Assembly (NCBI GenBank): GCA_028289645.1
Contig: JANQOK010000012.1
Location: 141,911-205,910, forward strand
Direction: 5' to 3'
DNA from: Anderseniella sp.
GTDB taxonomy: Bacteria > Pseudomonadota > Alphaproteobacteria > Rhizobiales > Aestuariivirgaceae
Length of the DNA: 64,000 nt
Under the pieces are notes generated by a model. The model was given only the letters and a program-made list of their open reading frames with translations, ran no database searches and was not told the origin of the DNA. Position numbers and translations under genes: made by a program. Positions 8,242 through 17,894 of the stretch are shown here, piece by piece (position 1 is the first letter of the stretch; each line of letters opens with the position of its first letter).

Positions 8242-10109
8242 CCGGCCTTGCGCATTCTGCTGGCCGGAGGCGGTGTCACCGCGCGTTCCTCAAACAGTTC
8301 GGCAAGCTTTTCGGTCATGGCGCCGCCAAGTTCCTCGGCATCAACAATGGTGACGGCCCGCTGGTAATAGCGTGTCACGTCATGACCGATGCCGATGGCG
8401 ATCAGTTCAACCGGAGAGCGGTTTTCGATATCGGCGATGACCTGGCGCAGGTGCTTTTCAAGATAGTTGCCGGAATTGACCGACAGGGTTGAGTCGTCGA
8501 CCGGCGCACCATCGGAGATCACCATCATGATACGGCGCTGCTCAGGACGGCCCAGCAGCCTGTTGTGCGCCCAGATCAGGGCCTCACCGTCGATGTTCTC
8601 CTTCAACAGGCCCTCGCGCATCATCAGGCCGAGATTGCGCCGGGCGCGGCGCCAGGGCTGATCGGCGGACTTGTAGATGATGTGGCGCAGATCGTTCAGC
8701 CTGCCCGGCATGGCCGGCTTGCCGTCGGCCAGCCATTTCTCCCGGGCCTGGCCGCCTTTCCAGGCGCGGGTTGTAAATCCAAGAATCTCAACCTTGACAC
8801 CGCACCGCTCCAGCGTGCGCGCCAGAATGTCCGCGCAGGTGGCGGCGACAGTGATGGGCCGGCCGCGCATGGAGCCCGAGTTGTCGAGCAGCAGCGTCAC
8901 GACCGTATCGCGGAACTGGGTGTCCTGTTCGACCTTGAACGACAGCGCGCTCATCGGGTCGATGACCACACGGTACAGCCTGGCAGCGTCGAGAATGCCC
9001 TCTTCAAGGTCAAAGTCCCAGGAACGGTTCTGCTGCGCCATCAGCCGGCGCTGCATGCGGTTGGCCAGCCTGGCAACCACGCCCTGGAGGCTGGCCAGCT
9101 GCTTGTCGAGATAATTGCGCAGCCGGGTCAGTTCTTCCGGGTCGCACAGCTCGTCTGCCTCGACCGTTTCATCGAACTGATTGGTGTAGACCTGATAAAA
9201 CCTGTCATTGGACATGGATGCAAACGGAAGCTCCGGGCGCCACGGCTGGTCGCCATCGGGCTCTTCCTCGCCCTGCATGTCGTCCATGTCTTCAGAGCCG
9301 TCCATCTCCATGGCGTCTTCCATGGTTTCATCCTGGTCGGCTTCGCCCTGTTCCATGTCCTCGGAAGCGGAGGTCTCGGCGTCTTCCTGGCCGGTTTCCG
9401 TCTGTTCCTGCTCGCCCTCGGCATCGTCGTCGGTGTCGTCGTCATTGTCGTCGGCGTCGTCCGGGTCGTCGCCGAGCTCGTCCGACATTTCCAGCCGTGC
9501 CAGCAGGTCACGCGACAGGCGTGAGAAAGCGACCTGGTCATGGATGCACTCGTCCAGTCCGTCGAGCTTCTCGCTGGCCTTCTCCTCGATCCACGGGCGC
9601 CACAGGTCAACCAGCTTTTTCGCGGACTCCGGCGGTGCTTCCCCGGTGAGGCGCTCACGCACCATCAGGGCGAGCGCGTCTTCAAGCGGCGCGTCTTCGC
9701 GCTTGTGCAGGGGGCCTGTGACCTTTTCGTCAAAGCGCTGGTCCATCATGGCGTTCAGATTGTCGGCCATGCCCGGCATGGCGCGTGCGCCGAGAGCTTC
9801 GACCCGGGCCTGTTCGATGGCCTCATAAACGGTGCGTGCCTGCTGGCCCTGGGGCAGATAGCGCGCATGCACGCTGGTCGAATGGTTGGCAAGCCGCATC
9901 GCCATGGCGTCAGACAGGCCACGGGTAACCGCCAGATCGGCAGCGGTTGCATCGCGGGTGACCTGCGGCAAGCGGGCGCGCTTGTCGGTGATGCCGGGGT
10001 GTTCGGCACCGAAGGAGCAGGTGAGTTCCGGCTCCTGGGCAATCGTCTTCATGGCGAGCGTCAGGGCGCGCTTGAAGTTGTCTGCCGGTGCTTCACGATC
10101 ATTTGCCAT
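8238..10109 (-). CDS. cobT: aerobic cobaltochelatase subunit CobT
   Basis: CobT (623 residues) forms with CobS the AAA+ ring that drives ATP-dependent cobalt insertion into hydrogenobyrinic acid a,c-diamide by CobN. The N-terminal CobT domain (1-200) is followed by a very acidic linker at about 210-287, rich in Asp and Glu. The C-terminal half is a von Willebrand A domain with the MIDAS motif DNSGS at 409-413 and TTRAWKGG further on. Length and layout match rhizobial CobT. The gene lies 23 bases after cobS on the same strand. CobN is not in this window. Confidence 0.96.
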   Translation of the reverse strand: MANDREAPADNFKRALTLAMKTIAQEPELTCSFGAEHPGITDKRARLPQVTRDATAADLAVTRGLSDAMAMRLANHSTSVHARYLPQGQQARTVYEAIEQARVEALGARAMPGMADNLNAMMDQRFDEKVTGPLHKREDAPLEDALALMVRERLTGEAPPESAKKLVDLWRPWIEEKASEKLDGLDECIHDQVAFSRLSRDLLARLEMSDELGDDPDDADDNDDDTDDDAEGEQEQTETGQEDAETSASEDMEQGEADQDETMEDAMEMDGSEDMDDMQGEEEPDGDQPWRPELPFASMSNDRFYQVYTNQFDETVEADELCDPEELTRLRNYLDKQLASLQGVVARLANRMQRRLMAQQNRSWDFDLEEGILDAARLYRVVIDPMSALSFKVEQDTQFRDTVVTLLLDNSGSMRGRPITVAATCADILARTLERCGVKVEILGFTTRAWKGGQAREKWLADGKPAMPGRLNDLRHIIYKSADQPWRRARRNLGLMMREGLLKENIDGEALIWAHNRLLGRPEQRRIMMVISDGAPVDDSTLSVNSGNYLEKHLRQVIADIENRSPVELIAIGIGHDVTRYYQRAVTIVDAEELGGAMTEKLAELFEERAVTPPPASRMRKAG

Positions 10110-10132
10110 CGGGTTGCGTGTTGTCCTTCGGG

Positions 10133-11122
10133 TCAGGCAATGGCCAAAGCGGCGGACGATTCAGGCAATTCCTCACCAAAGCAACGCTGGTAGAACTCGG
10201 ATACCAGGGCACGCTCGAGCTCATCACACTTGTTCAGGAATGTCATACGGAACGCCATGCCCACATCATTGAATATGGTGGCGTTCTCAGCCCAGGTAAT
10301 CACGGTCCGCGGACTCATGACGGTCGACAGATCGCCGACCATGAATGCGTTCCTGGTGAGGTCCGCCAGGCGTACCATGTTCGAGATCACCTTGCGGCCG
10401 GCGCCATCGTCAAACTGCTTGTTCTTGGACAGAACAATGCCGCATTCCTGCTCATGGCTGAGATAGTTGAGCTGTACGATGATCGACCAGCGGTCCATCT
10501 GGGCCTGGTTGATCTGCTGGGTGCCGTGATAGAGACCGGTGGTGTCGCCGAGACCGACGGTGTTGGCGGTCGCGAACAGGCGGAATGCCGGATGCGGCTT
10601 CAGCACACGGGCCTGGTCGAGCAGCGTCAGCCTGCCGGAACTCTCCAGCACGCGCTGGATCACGAACATCACATCGGGGCGGCCGGCATCATACTCGTCA
10701 AACACCAGTGCCACATTGTTCTGATAGGCCCACGGCAGGATGCCCTCGCGAAACTCGGTGACCTGTTTGCCGTCCTTGATGACAATGGCGTCCTTGCCGA
10801 CCAGGTCGATACGCGAAATATGGCTGTCGAGGTTGATGCGCACCAGCGGCCACTTCAGCCGGGCAGCGACCTGCTCGATATGGGTTGACTTGCCGGTGCC
10901 GTGGAAGCCGGACACCATGACCCGGCGGTTATGGGCAAACCCGGCCAGAATGGCCAGGGTCGTTTCCGGATTGAACAGGTAATCCTCGTCCACTTCCGGG
11001 ACATATTCGTTGCCCTTGGAATACGCCGGAACTGTCAGATCCGTATCTATATCGAAGACCTTGCGCACCGGAATGGTTGTATCAGGCATGCCTGGTGCAT
11101 CGATCTTTGTGTTTGCGTTCAT
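10133..11122 (-). CDS. cobS: aerobic cobaltochelatase subunit CobS (AAA+ ATPase)
   Basis: The 329-residue protein is the MoxR/CobS-type AAA+ ATPase of the cobalt chelatase. Walker [10 protein letters not shown] is at 72-80 and Walker B LVFDEYD at 139-145. The sensor-1 region reads [14 protein letters not shown], typical of this family. It begins [15 protein letters not shown] like rhizobial CobS. The cytoplasmic CobS-CobT chaperone complex remodels CobN during cobalt insertion. No cobalamin riboswitch is visible upstream, so expression is probably not B12-repressed at this locus. The gene is followed closely by cobT. Confidence 0.97.
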   Translation of the reverse strand: MNANTKIDAPGMPDTTIPVRKVFDIDTDLTVPAYSKGNEYVPEVDEDYLFNPETTLAILAGFAHNRRVMVSGFHGTGKSTHIEQVAARLKWPLVRINLDSHISRIDLVGKDAIVIKDGKQVTEFREGILPWAYQNNVALVFDEYDAGRPDVMFVIQRVLESSGRLTLLDQARVLKPHPAFRLFATANTVGLGDTTGLYHGTQQINQAQMDRWSIIVQLNYLSHEQECGIVLSKNKQFDDGAGRKVISNMVRLADLTRNAFMVGDLSTVMSPRTVITWAENATIFNDVGMAFRMTFLNKCDELERALVSEFYQRCFGEELPESSAALAIA

Positions 11123-11248
11123 TGGAAAGCGGTCTCCGGGAAATCAATACCCGGTCTTCGCATATGGAAAACCGGGGCTCAAGGGTCATATGCAATGAGG
11201 TTTTAGTCTGACTACCACAAGCCTAGCAAGGGGCACTTTCGCTGCAAT

Positions 11249-11884
11249 TCAGCACACGCCGGCATCGCGCAGATAATTGTAGGCAGTGATGATGTCGCGG
11301 AGCCGGTCCTCGGTCTCGCGGCTGCCGCCGTTTGCGTCCGGGTGAAACCGTTTGACCAGCAGCTTGTACTGGGCCTTGATCTCATCCGCGGTCACGCCGG
11401 GATCGAGTCCGAGCGTGTCAAGCGCCTTGCGTTCGGCGTTGCCGACCCGGCGCCGTGACGTGGCTGCCCGCTCGGTGCCGATTGCCTCTTCGAAAATCGA
11501 ATGCGGGTCATTGACGTCGCTGTCATGGCGATAACCGCTGCGGGCGGATTTCTTCGATCCGGACTTGGTGGCGCGGGACCGCTTGTTTTCCGCCCATGAG
11601 CTGTCGCCCAGTTTCCAGGTCGGGCGATGGCCGGTTTGCGACGCCTTTATCCAGGCGCCGATATCGCTGTCTGCCATGCCGTCGAAATAGTTGTAGGACT
11701 TGTTATACTCTTTCACATGCTTGACACAGAAGCGGAAGTACTCGCCTTCCGCATTGCGGCCCTTGGGCGCCCGGTGATTGCCCACAGCGTCGCAGCCCGG
11801 CCATTCGCAGGTGAATGTTTCGGGTTCTGCCTTGCCGCCCTTCTTGATGCGGATGCCGTCGAAGTATTTCGAATTCAGTTTCAT
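11249..11884 (-). CDS. J-domain (DnaJ-like) protein with an N-terminal putative zinc site
   Basis: The 211-residue protein has its J domain at the C-terminus (about 152-208), with the HPD motif at 181-183 in KRFHPDANGG. Such proteins stimulate DnaK ATPase. The N-terminal half is unlike DnaJ and contains C26-x4-C31 and C53-x2-H56 (CEWPGC and FCVKH), which could hold a metal. A charged Ser/Lys-rich linker at 95-120 joins the two parts. This bolA, J-protein, cobS, cobT order is familiar in rhizobia. The client is unknown. Confidence 0.9.
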   Translation of the reverse strand: MKLNSKYFDGIRIKKGGKAEPETFTCEWPGCDAVGNHRAPKGRNAEGEYFRFCVKHVKEYNKSYNYFDGMADSDIGAWIKASQTGHRPTWKLGDSSWAENKRSRATKSGSKKSARSGYRHDSDVNDPHSIFEEAIGTERAATSRRRVGNAERKALDTLGLDPGVTADEIKAQYKLLVKRFHPDANGGSRETEDRLRDIITAYNYLRDAGVC

Positions 11885-12051
11885 CTGTCGCCTGATTTTT
11901 GTCGTGCGTAGGGAATGATGGCCACCGTGGCAGCGCAGCAGTATAACCTAATGTTGTGGACATTTGGAATTTCCATAGCCCATAAATTACGAAGAAGTCA
12001 TCAATGTGGACCTGCATGTTGAATTTTGTGCAGGAAAAGGAACGAAAACCA

Positions 12052-12327
12052 ATGGAACTCGGCCATGTCGGACAGACGATCACCGAAAAACTGTCAAAAG
12101 CACTGGTGCCACAGGCACTGGAGGTGATCGACGAATCACATCTTCATGCCGGCCATGCCGGTGCCCGGCCGGAAGGCGAGACCCATTTCAGGGTCAAGAT
12201 CCAGGCTGAGGCGTTTGTCGGCAAGTCTTTGGTCCAGCGCCACCGATTGGTCAATGAAGTGCTGGCCGAGGAATTGCGCGGACCGGTTCACGCCCTGGCG
12301 ATTTCCGCCAGCGTGCCGGAGGACTGA
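12052..12327 (+). CDS. bolA: BolA family protein
   Basis: A 91-residue BolA/IbaG-type protein. The fold signature is seen in ESHLHAGHAGARPEGETHF and the C-terminal VQRHRLVNEVLAEEL-GPVHALAI segment. BolA proteins pair with monothiol glutaredoxins and take part in iron-sulfur or iron homeostasis. The ATG at 12052 is preferred because AGGAAAAGGA precedes it at suitable distance; an earlier in-frame ATG at 12004 would add a tail unlike the family. It is divergent from the J-domain gene, with a 167-base gap between the two starts. Confidence 0.92.
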   Translation: MELGHVGQTITEKLSKALVPQALEVIDESHLHAGHAGARPEGETHFRVKIQAEAFVGKSLVQRHRLVNEVLAEELRGPVHALAISASVPED

Positions 12328-12343
12328 TCCAACCCACCTCGGC

Positions 12344-13618
12344 CTAGCCGACCTTGTTCAACGGGGTGATGCGCAGCCGGGTGATCTGGTTGCGCTTCTT
12401 GCCGGCGACTTCGAACCGAAACCCGTGAAAGGTGAAGGCCTGACCCTTCTCGGGGATCATCTGGGCCTCATGGATGACCAGACCGGCAATGGTATTGGCT
12501 TCATCGTCCGGCAGTTCCCAGTCATTGGCCCGGTTCAGGTCGCGAATCTGCAGTGATCCGTTAACCACCATGGACCCGGACGCCTCGCGCGAAATATCCG
12601 CGCTGATCACATCATGCTCATCGGCGATATCGCCGACAATCTCTTCCAGAATATCTTCCAGGGTGACAAGGCCCATCACCTCTCCGTATTCATCCACGAC
12701 CAGGGCAAAATGGGACTTGCGCCTGAGGAATGCGGAGAGCTGATCGTTCACCGTCGTGGTGTCGGGCACAAACCAGGCCTTTGAGCAGATTGCCTTTATG
12801 TTGAGCTTCGAAGCATCACCCTTGTTCAACTGCAGCGCCGAAAGCACGTCCTTGGCGTGCAGCACGCCGATGATGTTGTCCGGATTGTCTTGCCATACCG
12901 GTGCGCGCGAAAACCCCGACTTCAGCAGATCGGAGATGATTTCGTCGTTGGGCGTATCGACATCGATGGAGAACATCTTGGTGCGGTGAATCATCAGGTC
13001 CGACAGTTCCAGCTCAGACAGATCGAGCACGCCGCCGAGCATGTCGCGGTCGTTCTTGACCACAGCGCCTTCCTTGTGGTGCAGGTCGATGGCGCCGCGG
13101 ATCTCTTCCTGCGGCGACAGGATGTTGCCGGCATTGGCCAGGTCCACGCCGGCCAGCGACAGCACGTTCTTGACGATCACTTCGACGCCCATCACAACCG
13201 GCGCGAACACTTTCACGAACATCGAGATGAGCCCGCTGACAGCGAGTGAAAACCGTTCCGGGTAGACGATGGCATAGGTTTTCGGCAACACCTCGCCGAA
13301 CACCAGCACAAGCGCCGTCATGACCAGGGTTGCCCAGATGACGCCGCTTTCTCCAAACAACTGCAGAAAAACCGAAGTGGCCAGCGCCGAGGCCAGAATA
13401 TTGACCAGGTTGTTGCCAAGCAGAATGCCGCCGATCAGGCGTTCCGGCTGTTCCTTCAGATCCAGGACCGTGCGGGCGCGCCTCTCGCCGCGCTTTTCCA
13501 GCTCGTGAAGCCGCGGGCGTGACGATGTTGTCAGCGCTGTTTCGGATCCGGAAAAGAATGCAGACAGAAGTACCAGCCCGAAGGCTGCGCCGGCCATGAT
13601 GCCGAGTGCGAGCGTCAT
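12344..13618 (-). CDS. CNNM/CorC-type membrane protein with CBS pair
   Basis: This 424-residue inner-membrane protein has an N-terminal CNNM domain with about four hydrophobic segments (residues 5-150, FGLVLLSAFFSGSETALT at the start). Two CBS domains follow at about 205-330, and a CorC_HlyC domain closes the protein. Relatives are linked to magnesium or cobalt efflux. The GEVLPKTYA motif near residue 108 is typical of the CNNM domain. The gene overlaps the aroB stop region by 4 bases (start 13618, aroB end 13615), so it is the last gene of an aroK-aroB-CNNM operon. The name hemolysin sometimes given to this family is probably misleading. Confidence 0.93.
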   Translation of the reverse strand: MTLALGIMAGAAFGLVLLSAFFSGSETALTTSSRPRLHELEKRGERRARTVLDLKEQPERLIGGILLGNNLVNILASALATSVFLQLFGESGVIWATLVMTALVLVFGEVLPKTYAIVYPERFSLAVSGLISMFVKVFAPVVMGVEVIVKNVLSLAGVDLANAGNILSPQEEIRGAIDLHHKEGAVVKNDRDMLGGVLDLSELELSDLMIHRTKMFSIDVDTPNDEIISDLLKSGFSRAPVWQDNPDNIIGVLHAKDVLSALQLNKGDASKLNIKAICSKAWFVPDTTTVNDQLSAFLRRKSHFALVVDEYGEVMGLVTLEDILEEIVGDIADEHDVISADISREASGSMVVNGSLQIRDLNRANDWELPDDEANTIAGLVIHEAQMIPEKGQAFTFHGFRFEVAGKKRNQITRLRITPLNKVG

Positions 13619-14760
13619 TTCAGTTCTAATTCGGCCTCAAGGAATTTGACTAGGCCGTCCTCTTCTATTGTTCTGTCGATGTAGGCATTGCCGATATCTT
13701 TTACCAGAACAAAGTTAATGCGACCTGCCTCGGCTTTCTTGTCCTGACGCATGATCTCCAGCAGCCCATTGGCATCGGGAAGATGTGGCCGGATAGCGGA
13801 CACATCCGTCGGCAAACCGACCGATTTCAGATGCTTTTGCATGCGCGCCGCAGTGCCCGGTGCGCAGATGCCCAGTTGCTCGGAAAACCGGAACGCCATC
13901 GCCATGCCGATGGCCACGCCTTCGCCATGCAAGAGCTTGTCGGAGTAGCCTGTGGCGGCTTCCATCGCATGACCGAAAGTATGGCCGAGGTTGAGCAGCG
14001 CGCGATCGCCGCTCTCGCGCTCGTCACGGGCCACAATGGCTGCCTTTGCCTGGCAGGACGTGCGGATGGCATGAATGCGGGCCTGCGGGTCGCCGGCAAA
14101 CATGCGCGAGGCGTTATCCTCCAGCCAGCCGAAGAAGTCCGCGTCACCGAGCAGGCCGTATTTCACCACCTCAGCGTAACCGGCCGCCAGTTCGCGCGCC
14201 GGCAGCGTGTTCAGCACGTCAATATCCGCCAGCACGGCGACGGGTTGATGAAACGCCCCGATCAGGTTTTTGCCGTGGCTGGAATTGATGCCGGTCTTGC
14301 CGCCGACGGAACTGTCGACCTGCGCCAGCAGCGAGGTCGGTATCTGGATGAAACCGATACCGCGGCGCACGATGGCGGCGGCAAATCCGGCCAGGTCTCC
14401 AATCACACCGCCGCCAAAAGCGATAATGTGATCATTGCGCTCCATGCCGGCAGCCAGGATGTCATCGCACACCTCGGCAAGCCGGGCATAGCTCTTGGTC
14501 TGCTCTCCTGCCGGGAGGATGATTGAGGTATGCTTTATGCCGACCTGATCGAGACTGTCGGTCAGGGTCTTGAGATGGTGGCGCGCGACATTCTCGTCGG
14601 TCACGATCGCAGTGACCGGACGGGCCAGCAAAGGCGCGATGGTGTGGCCGGCATGGGCGAGCAGGCCATCTGAAATCGCGATATCGTAACTGCGCTCGCC
14701 GAGCGAGACATTGACCTCGGCCCTGGCTGTGTCCTGCGGGCGTGACGTGTTGTTGTTCAT
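13615..14760 (-). CDS. aroB: 3-dehydroquinate synthase
   Basis: AroB (381 residues) converts DAHP to 3-dehydroquinate, the second step of the shikimate pathway. Visible landmarks are the NAD-binding FGGGVIGDLAGFAA, the substrate-binding KTGINSSHGKNLIGAFHQP, and the metal-site residues in AEVVKYG and NLGHTFGHAME. I take the ATG at 14760, which overlaps the aroK stop as ATGA; an upstream in-frame start would extend into aroK without family resemblance. The aroK-aroB pairing is standard in alphaproteobacteria and suggests coupled translation. Confidence 0.97.
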   Translation of the reverse strand: MNNNTSRPQDTARAEVNVSLGERSYDIAISDGLLAHAGHTIAPLLARPVTAIVTDENVARHHLKTLTDSLDQVGIKHTSIILPAGEQTKSYARLAEVCDDILAAGMERNDHIIAFGGGVIGDLAGFAAAIVRRGIGFIQIPTSLLAQVDSSVGGKTGINSSHGKNLIGAFHQPVAVLADIDVLNTLPARELAAGYAEVVKYGLLGDADFFGWLEDNASRMFAGDPQARIHAIRTSCQAKAAIVARDERESGDRALLNLGHTFGHAMEAATGYSDKLLHGEGVAIGMAMAFRFSEQLGICAPGTAARMQKHLKSVGLPTDVSAIRPHLPDANGLLEIMRQDKKAEAGRINFVLVKDIGNAYIDRTIEEDGLVKFLEAELELK

Positions 14761-15347
14761 GCGCCTGCCGTTTCTTCCTGGCGCAGGTGATCGGCCAGGG
14801 TTTCGATGCATGCGACGACAATCTGGTCGTGGGGCACATCCCGGCTTTCCACGGTTACGGAGGAATTGCCATAGACGGGGTAACGCTCTGCGATCAGTTT
14901 GCGCATGACCGCTTCCGGGTCGTCAGTCAGGAGCAGGGGCCGGTTTGACCTTTTGCGGACCCGCTTCATCAACAGGTCAAAGTCCGCCTTGAGCCACACG
15001 GATATCCCCCTGTCTGCAATGGTCTGGCGGGTGTCCTGATTCATGTAGGCGCCGCCTCCGGTTGCGAGCACGCTGCTCTGCTCGTTCAGCAGGCGTTCGA
15101 TGACCCGGCGCTCGCCGTCGCGAAAATACTGTTCACCATGCTCCTCGAATATCTCCGGAACGGTCTTGCCGGCTGCTTTCTCGATTTCGGTGTCGGCATC
15201 GGCAAATGGCAGTTTCAGCTTTTTGGCCAGGCGCCTGCCTATTGTAGTCTTGCCGGCGCCCATCAGTCCGATCAGGACGATGCTGCGGCCGTTGAGCTGT
15301 GAGACGATGGTGGTGATGTTGTCGCTGGACTTGCTGGTTTCGTTCAC
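14757..15347 (-). CDS. aroK: shikimate kinase
   Basis: The 196-residue protein phosphorylates shikimate at the 3-hydroxyl using ATP. Walker A GLMGAGKT spans 27-34. The shikimate-binding residues are D52 in FADADTEIE, R76 in YFRDGERR and the GGG at 97-99. The lid region has KRSNRPLL. The N-terminal 20 residues are an extension typical of alphaproteobacterial AroK. It is the first gene of the aroK-aroB-CNNM transcription unit, and its promoter must lie in the 244-base gap shared with the divergent small membrane-protein gene at 15592. Confidence 0.97.
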   Translation of the reverse strand: MNETSKSSDNITTIVSQLNGRSIVLIGLMGAGKTTIGRRLAKKLKLPFADADTEIEKAAGKTVPEIFEEHGEQYFRDGERRVIERLLNEQSSVLATGGGAYMNQDTRQTIADRGISVWLKADFDLLMKRVRKRSNRPLLLTDDPEAVMRKLIAERYPVYGNSSVTVESRDVPHDQIVVACIETLADHLRQEETAGA

Positions 15348-15591
15348 TGGTGTTTAAACCCAATTCAGGTATTGAGCGTGCCTGGCGCCCTGTTTTTTAT
15401 GTTTTAGGAGAAAACGACCGGTGATGCCATAGAACATGCTTGATTTCGGCGAACGGTCTTAACGGCGCCAATCCGGCGCGGTACAACGCCTTCAGTGCGC
15501 AAACACTTTGCGAATTGACCCGGATTGTTGCACATTGCGGGAATGCAAATGGCAAACCCCAACTATCCGTTTGAGGAACATAATATCCGTT

Positions 15592-15732
15592 ATGCCTGAC
15601 AGCCTTCGCTTTCTGTTAATCGTACTGTGCTTGGCTGGTGCCGGGTATGGCACAGTCTGGGGGCTGGCGAATTTTCCGCCCGAACAGCAAGAAGTGGTGA
15701 AGCAGCTTTCCAATGGGGTCTTCGAGAACTGA
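15592..15732 (+). CDS. small single-span membrane protein
   Basis: A 46-residue protein starting MPDSLRFLLIVLCLAGAG, with one hydrophobic helix at about 5-25 and a short acidic periplasmic or cytoplasmic tail. Rhizobial genomes commonly have a small membrane protein of this sort just before xerD; I do not know its role. Its stop overlaps the xerD start by 20 bases. An earlier in-frame ATG at 15508 would add 28 residues without obvious character. The predicted helix and codon usage support a real gene, but it has no recognised domain. Confidence 0.6.
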   Translation: MPDSLRFLLIVLCLAGAGYGTVWGLANFPPEQQEVVKQLSNGVFEN

Positions 15733-16693
15733 CAGTTACAGCGGCCCGGGTCCGGATGCGGCATTAACCGGCGACCGGACGGTTGCACTGTTCCTGGAGA
15801 TGATGAGTGCCGAGCGCGGCGCATCGAAGCACACTCTTTCCGCCTACGCCCGTGACCTCGAACACTATATCGACTTTCTGAAACGAAGCCGTTGTGCCCT
15901 GGCCGACGCCGGCAGCAGCGAAGTGCGTGCCTGGCTGGCCGAACTGCAGGCTGAGGGTCTGGCCAAATCAACCATTGCCCGCCGCCTGTCTGCGGCGCGG
16001 CAATTGCACAAGTTCGCCTACGCCGAAGGCATTGTGGACGATGATCCGGCAGGCGGTATCGCCGCACCGCGCAAGGCGCGCACGCTGCCGAAGACAATGA
16101 GCGTTGGCCAGGCTGAAAAGCTGCTGGTTGCCGCGCGCCAGCAGGCGGCCGGCGCACGCGGCAAGGCCAGGCTGAAAGCCCTGCGCATGGTGTGTCTGAC
16201 AGAAGTGCTGTACGCCACTGGGCTGCGGGTATCCGAGCTGGTCAGCCTGACGGTCGGCATGGTGTCCGGCGATGACCGGTTCATCATCGTGCGCGGCAAG
16301 GGCGGGAGAGAACGGCTGGCGCCGCTGTCGCCTGCCGCACGTGCTGCAATCAACTCCTACCTGGACGCTGTGAAACAGGCGGCTGACGTGGTGTACCTGG
16401 AACCCTCGCAATACCTGTTCGCCTCCAGCGGCGCGCAGAAACACCTGACCCGCCAGCATTTTGCGCTGTTGCTGAAGCAACTGGCGGGGCTTGCAGGGCT
16501 CGATGCGGATGCGGTGTCCCCGCATGTGGTGCGGCATGCCTTTGCCAGCCATTTGCTGCAGGGCGGTGCGGATCTGAGGTCGGTTCAGCAGATGCTGGGC
16601 CATGCGGACATCTCAACAACACAGATCTATACCCACGTGATGCCGGAAAAACTGCGCGAGGCGGTTGAAAGTCACCACCCGCTCAACCGGTAA
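15713..16693 (+). CDS. xerD: site-specific tyrosine recombinase XerD
   Basis: The 326-residue protein has an N-terminal SAM-like core-binding domain (20-110) and a C-terminal catalytic domain. The active-site set is complete: R172 (TGLRVSEL), K196 (RGKGGRE), H271 and R274 (HVVRHAFASH), H297 (LGHADISTT) and the nucleophile Y306. XerC and XerD resolve chromosome dimers at dif during division. The position just before accA matches xerD in rhizobia. It starts inside the preceding small gene, so translation is probably coupled. A XerC assignment cannot be fully excluded from sequence alone. Confidence 0.92.
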   Translation: MGSSRTDSYSGPGPDAALTGDRTVALFLEMMSAERGASKHTLSAYARDLEHYIDFLKRSRCALADAGSSEVRAWLAELQAEGLAKSTIARRLSAARQLHKFAYAEGIVDDDPAGGIAAPRKARTLPKTMSVGQAEKLLVAARQQAAGARGKARLKALRMVCLTEVLYATGLRVSELVSLTVGMVSGDDRFIIVRGKGGRERLAPLSPAARAAINSYLDAVKQAADVVYLEPSQYLFASSGAQKHLTRQHFALLLKQLAGLAGLDADAVSPHVVRHAFASHLLQGGADLRSVQQMLGHADISTTQIYTHVMPEKLREAVESHHPLNR

Positions 16694-16801
16694 TTAGCAG
16701 GTTGACATCGTATCGGCGTAACGCCAGTTTGCAGGCCATAGTCAATCGGGCTCAGGCGAGGGCGGGCACTGCGGTTCCAGCAGTTGCGCATCATGTGACA
16801 T

Positions 16802-17761
16802 ATGCAGACATTTCTTGATTTTGAAACCCGCATTGCCGAGCTGGCCGGCAAGATTGCCGAGTTGAAATCCATAAATGACGAAGACGGTTCGGTATCGATT
16901 GCCGATGAAGTAAAGCAGCTGGAAGGCAAGCTTTCAAAATCCCTTGCGGAACTTTATGCAGACCTTGAACCGTGGCAGAAAACTCAGGTTGCCCGGCATC
17001 CGGACAGGCCGCACACCAAGGATTATCTCGACGCCCTGATCACCGAGTTCACGCCGCTTGCCGGAGACCGGAAGTATGCCGAGGACGACGCCGTTCTGGG
17101 CGGCCTGGGACGGTTTGAAGGCGATCCGGTGGTTGTTATCGGCCAGGAAAAGGGGGCTGACACCAAGTCGCGCCTGAAGCACAATTTCGGCATGGCGCGG
17201 CCGGAGGGCTATCGCAAAGCCGTCCGGCTGATGGAGCTGGCCCAGCGTTTCGGCCTGCCGGTGCTCACATTCGTGGATACTGCGGGCGCCTATCCCGGCA
17301 TTGGCGCGGAAGAGCGCGGCCAGGCCGAGGCGATTGCCAGGTCAACGGACTGCTGTCTCGGACTGGGCACGCCGATCGTCTCGACCATTATCGGTGAAGG
17401 CGGTTCCGGCGGAGCTGTTGCCATTGCGACAGCGAATTCGGTTCTGATGCTCGAGCATTCGATCTATTCAGTCATCTCGCCGGAAGGTGCGGCATCAATA
17501 TTGTGGCACGATTCAGCGCGCGCCAGCGAGGCCGCCACAGCCATGCGCATTACCGCGGCGCACCTGAAGGAACTCGGCGTCATAGATACCATTGTGCCGG
17601 AACCGGTCGGCGGTGCGCACCGGGGCCGCGACGCGGCCATCCGGTCGGTCAGGGATGCCGTGTCAGCAGCCCTGATGCCGTTCAAGCACATGTCCGAGGA
17701 TGAGATCCGCCAGCAGCGGCGGGACAAGTTCCTGGCGATCGGGCGCACGCTCGGCGCGTGA
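16802..17761 (+). CDS. accA: acetyl-CoA carboxylase carboxyltransferase subunit alpha
   Basis: AccA (319 residues) pairs with AccD to move the carboxyl group from biotin to acetyl-CoA, giving malonyl-CoA for fatty acid synthesis. The coiled N-terminal helix (FETRIAELAGKIAELK) and the oxyanion-site glycines in TIIGEGGSGGAVAI and YSVISPEGAASILW are clear. Its length is that of the usual alphaproteobacterial enzyme. The ATG at 16802 gives the classical start. It lies 108 bases after xerD and may share its promoter or have its own. Confidence 0.97.
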   Translation: MQTFLDFETRIAELAGKIAELKSINDEDGSVSIADEVKQLEGKLSKSLAELYADLEPWQKTQVARHPDRPHTKDYLDALITEFTPLAGDRKYAEDDAVLGGLGRFEGDPVVVIGQEKGADTKSRLKHNFGMARPEGYRKAVRLMELAQRFGLPVLTFVDTAGAYPGIGAEERGQAEAIARSTDCCLGLGTPIVSTIIGEGGSGGAVAIATANSVLMLEHSIYSVISPEGAASILWHDSARASEAATAMRITAAHLKELGVIDTIVPEPVGGAHRGRDAAIRSVRDAVSAALMPFKHMSEDEIRQQRRDKFLAIGRTLGA

Positions 17762-17894
17762 CACCTTGTCTGGCCGCAAGGCGGGCCGCGATCTGCTCTG
17801 TCGCATACGCCTTTGATCGCACAAAATCGCCGCAAACTTGCCGCTTTACTCGGCGATCTTGCGCCCGAGATGAGATAAAAGGCTGTGTGGACGT

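Noticed and set aside
9418..9476. GTC-rich repeat tract in cobT
   Set aside because: It is the coding sequence of the normal acidic linker of CobT.
8565..9524. Long antisense frame opposite cobT
   Set aside because: Its residues mirror the acidic repeats of CobT (Val/Gly/His-rich). High-GC coding strands commonly give such shadow frames.
11123..11248. Cobalamin riboswitch upstream of cobS
   Set aside because: The gap is only 126 bases and shows no B12-box sequence.
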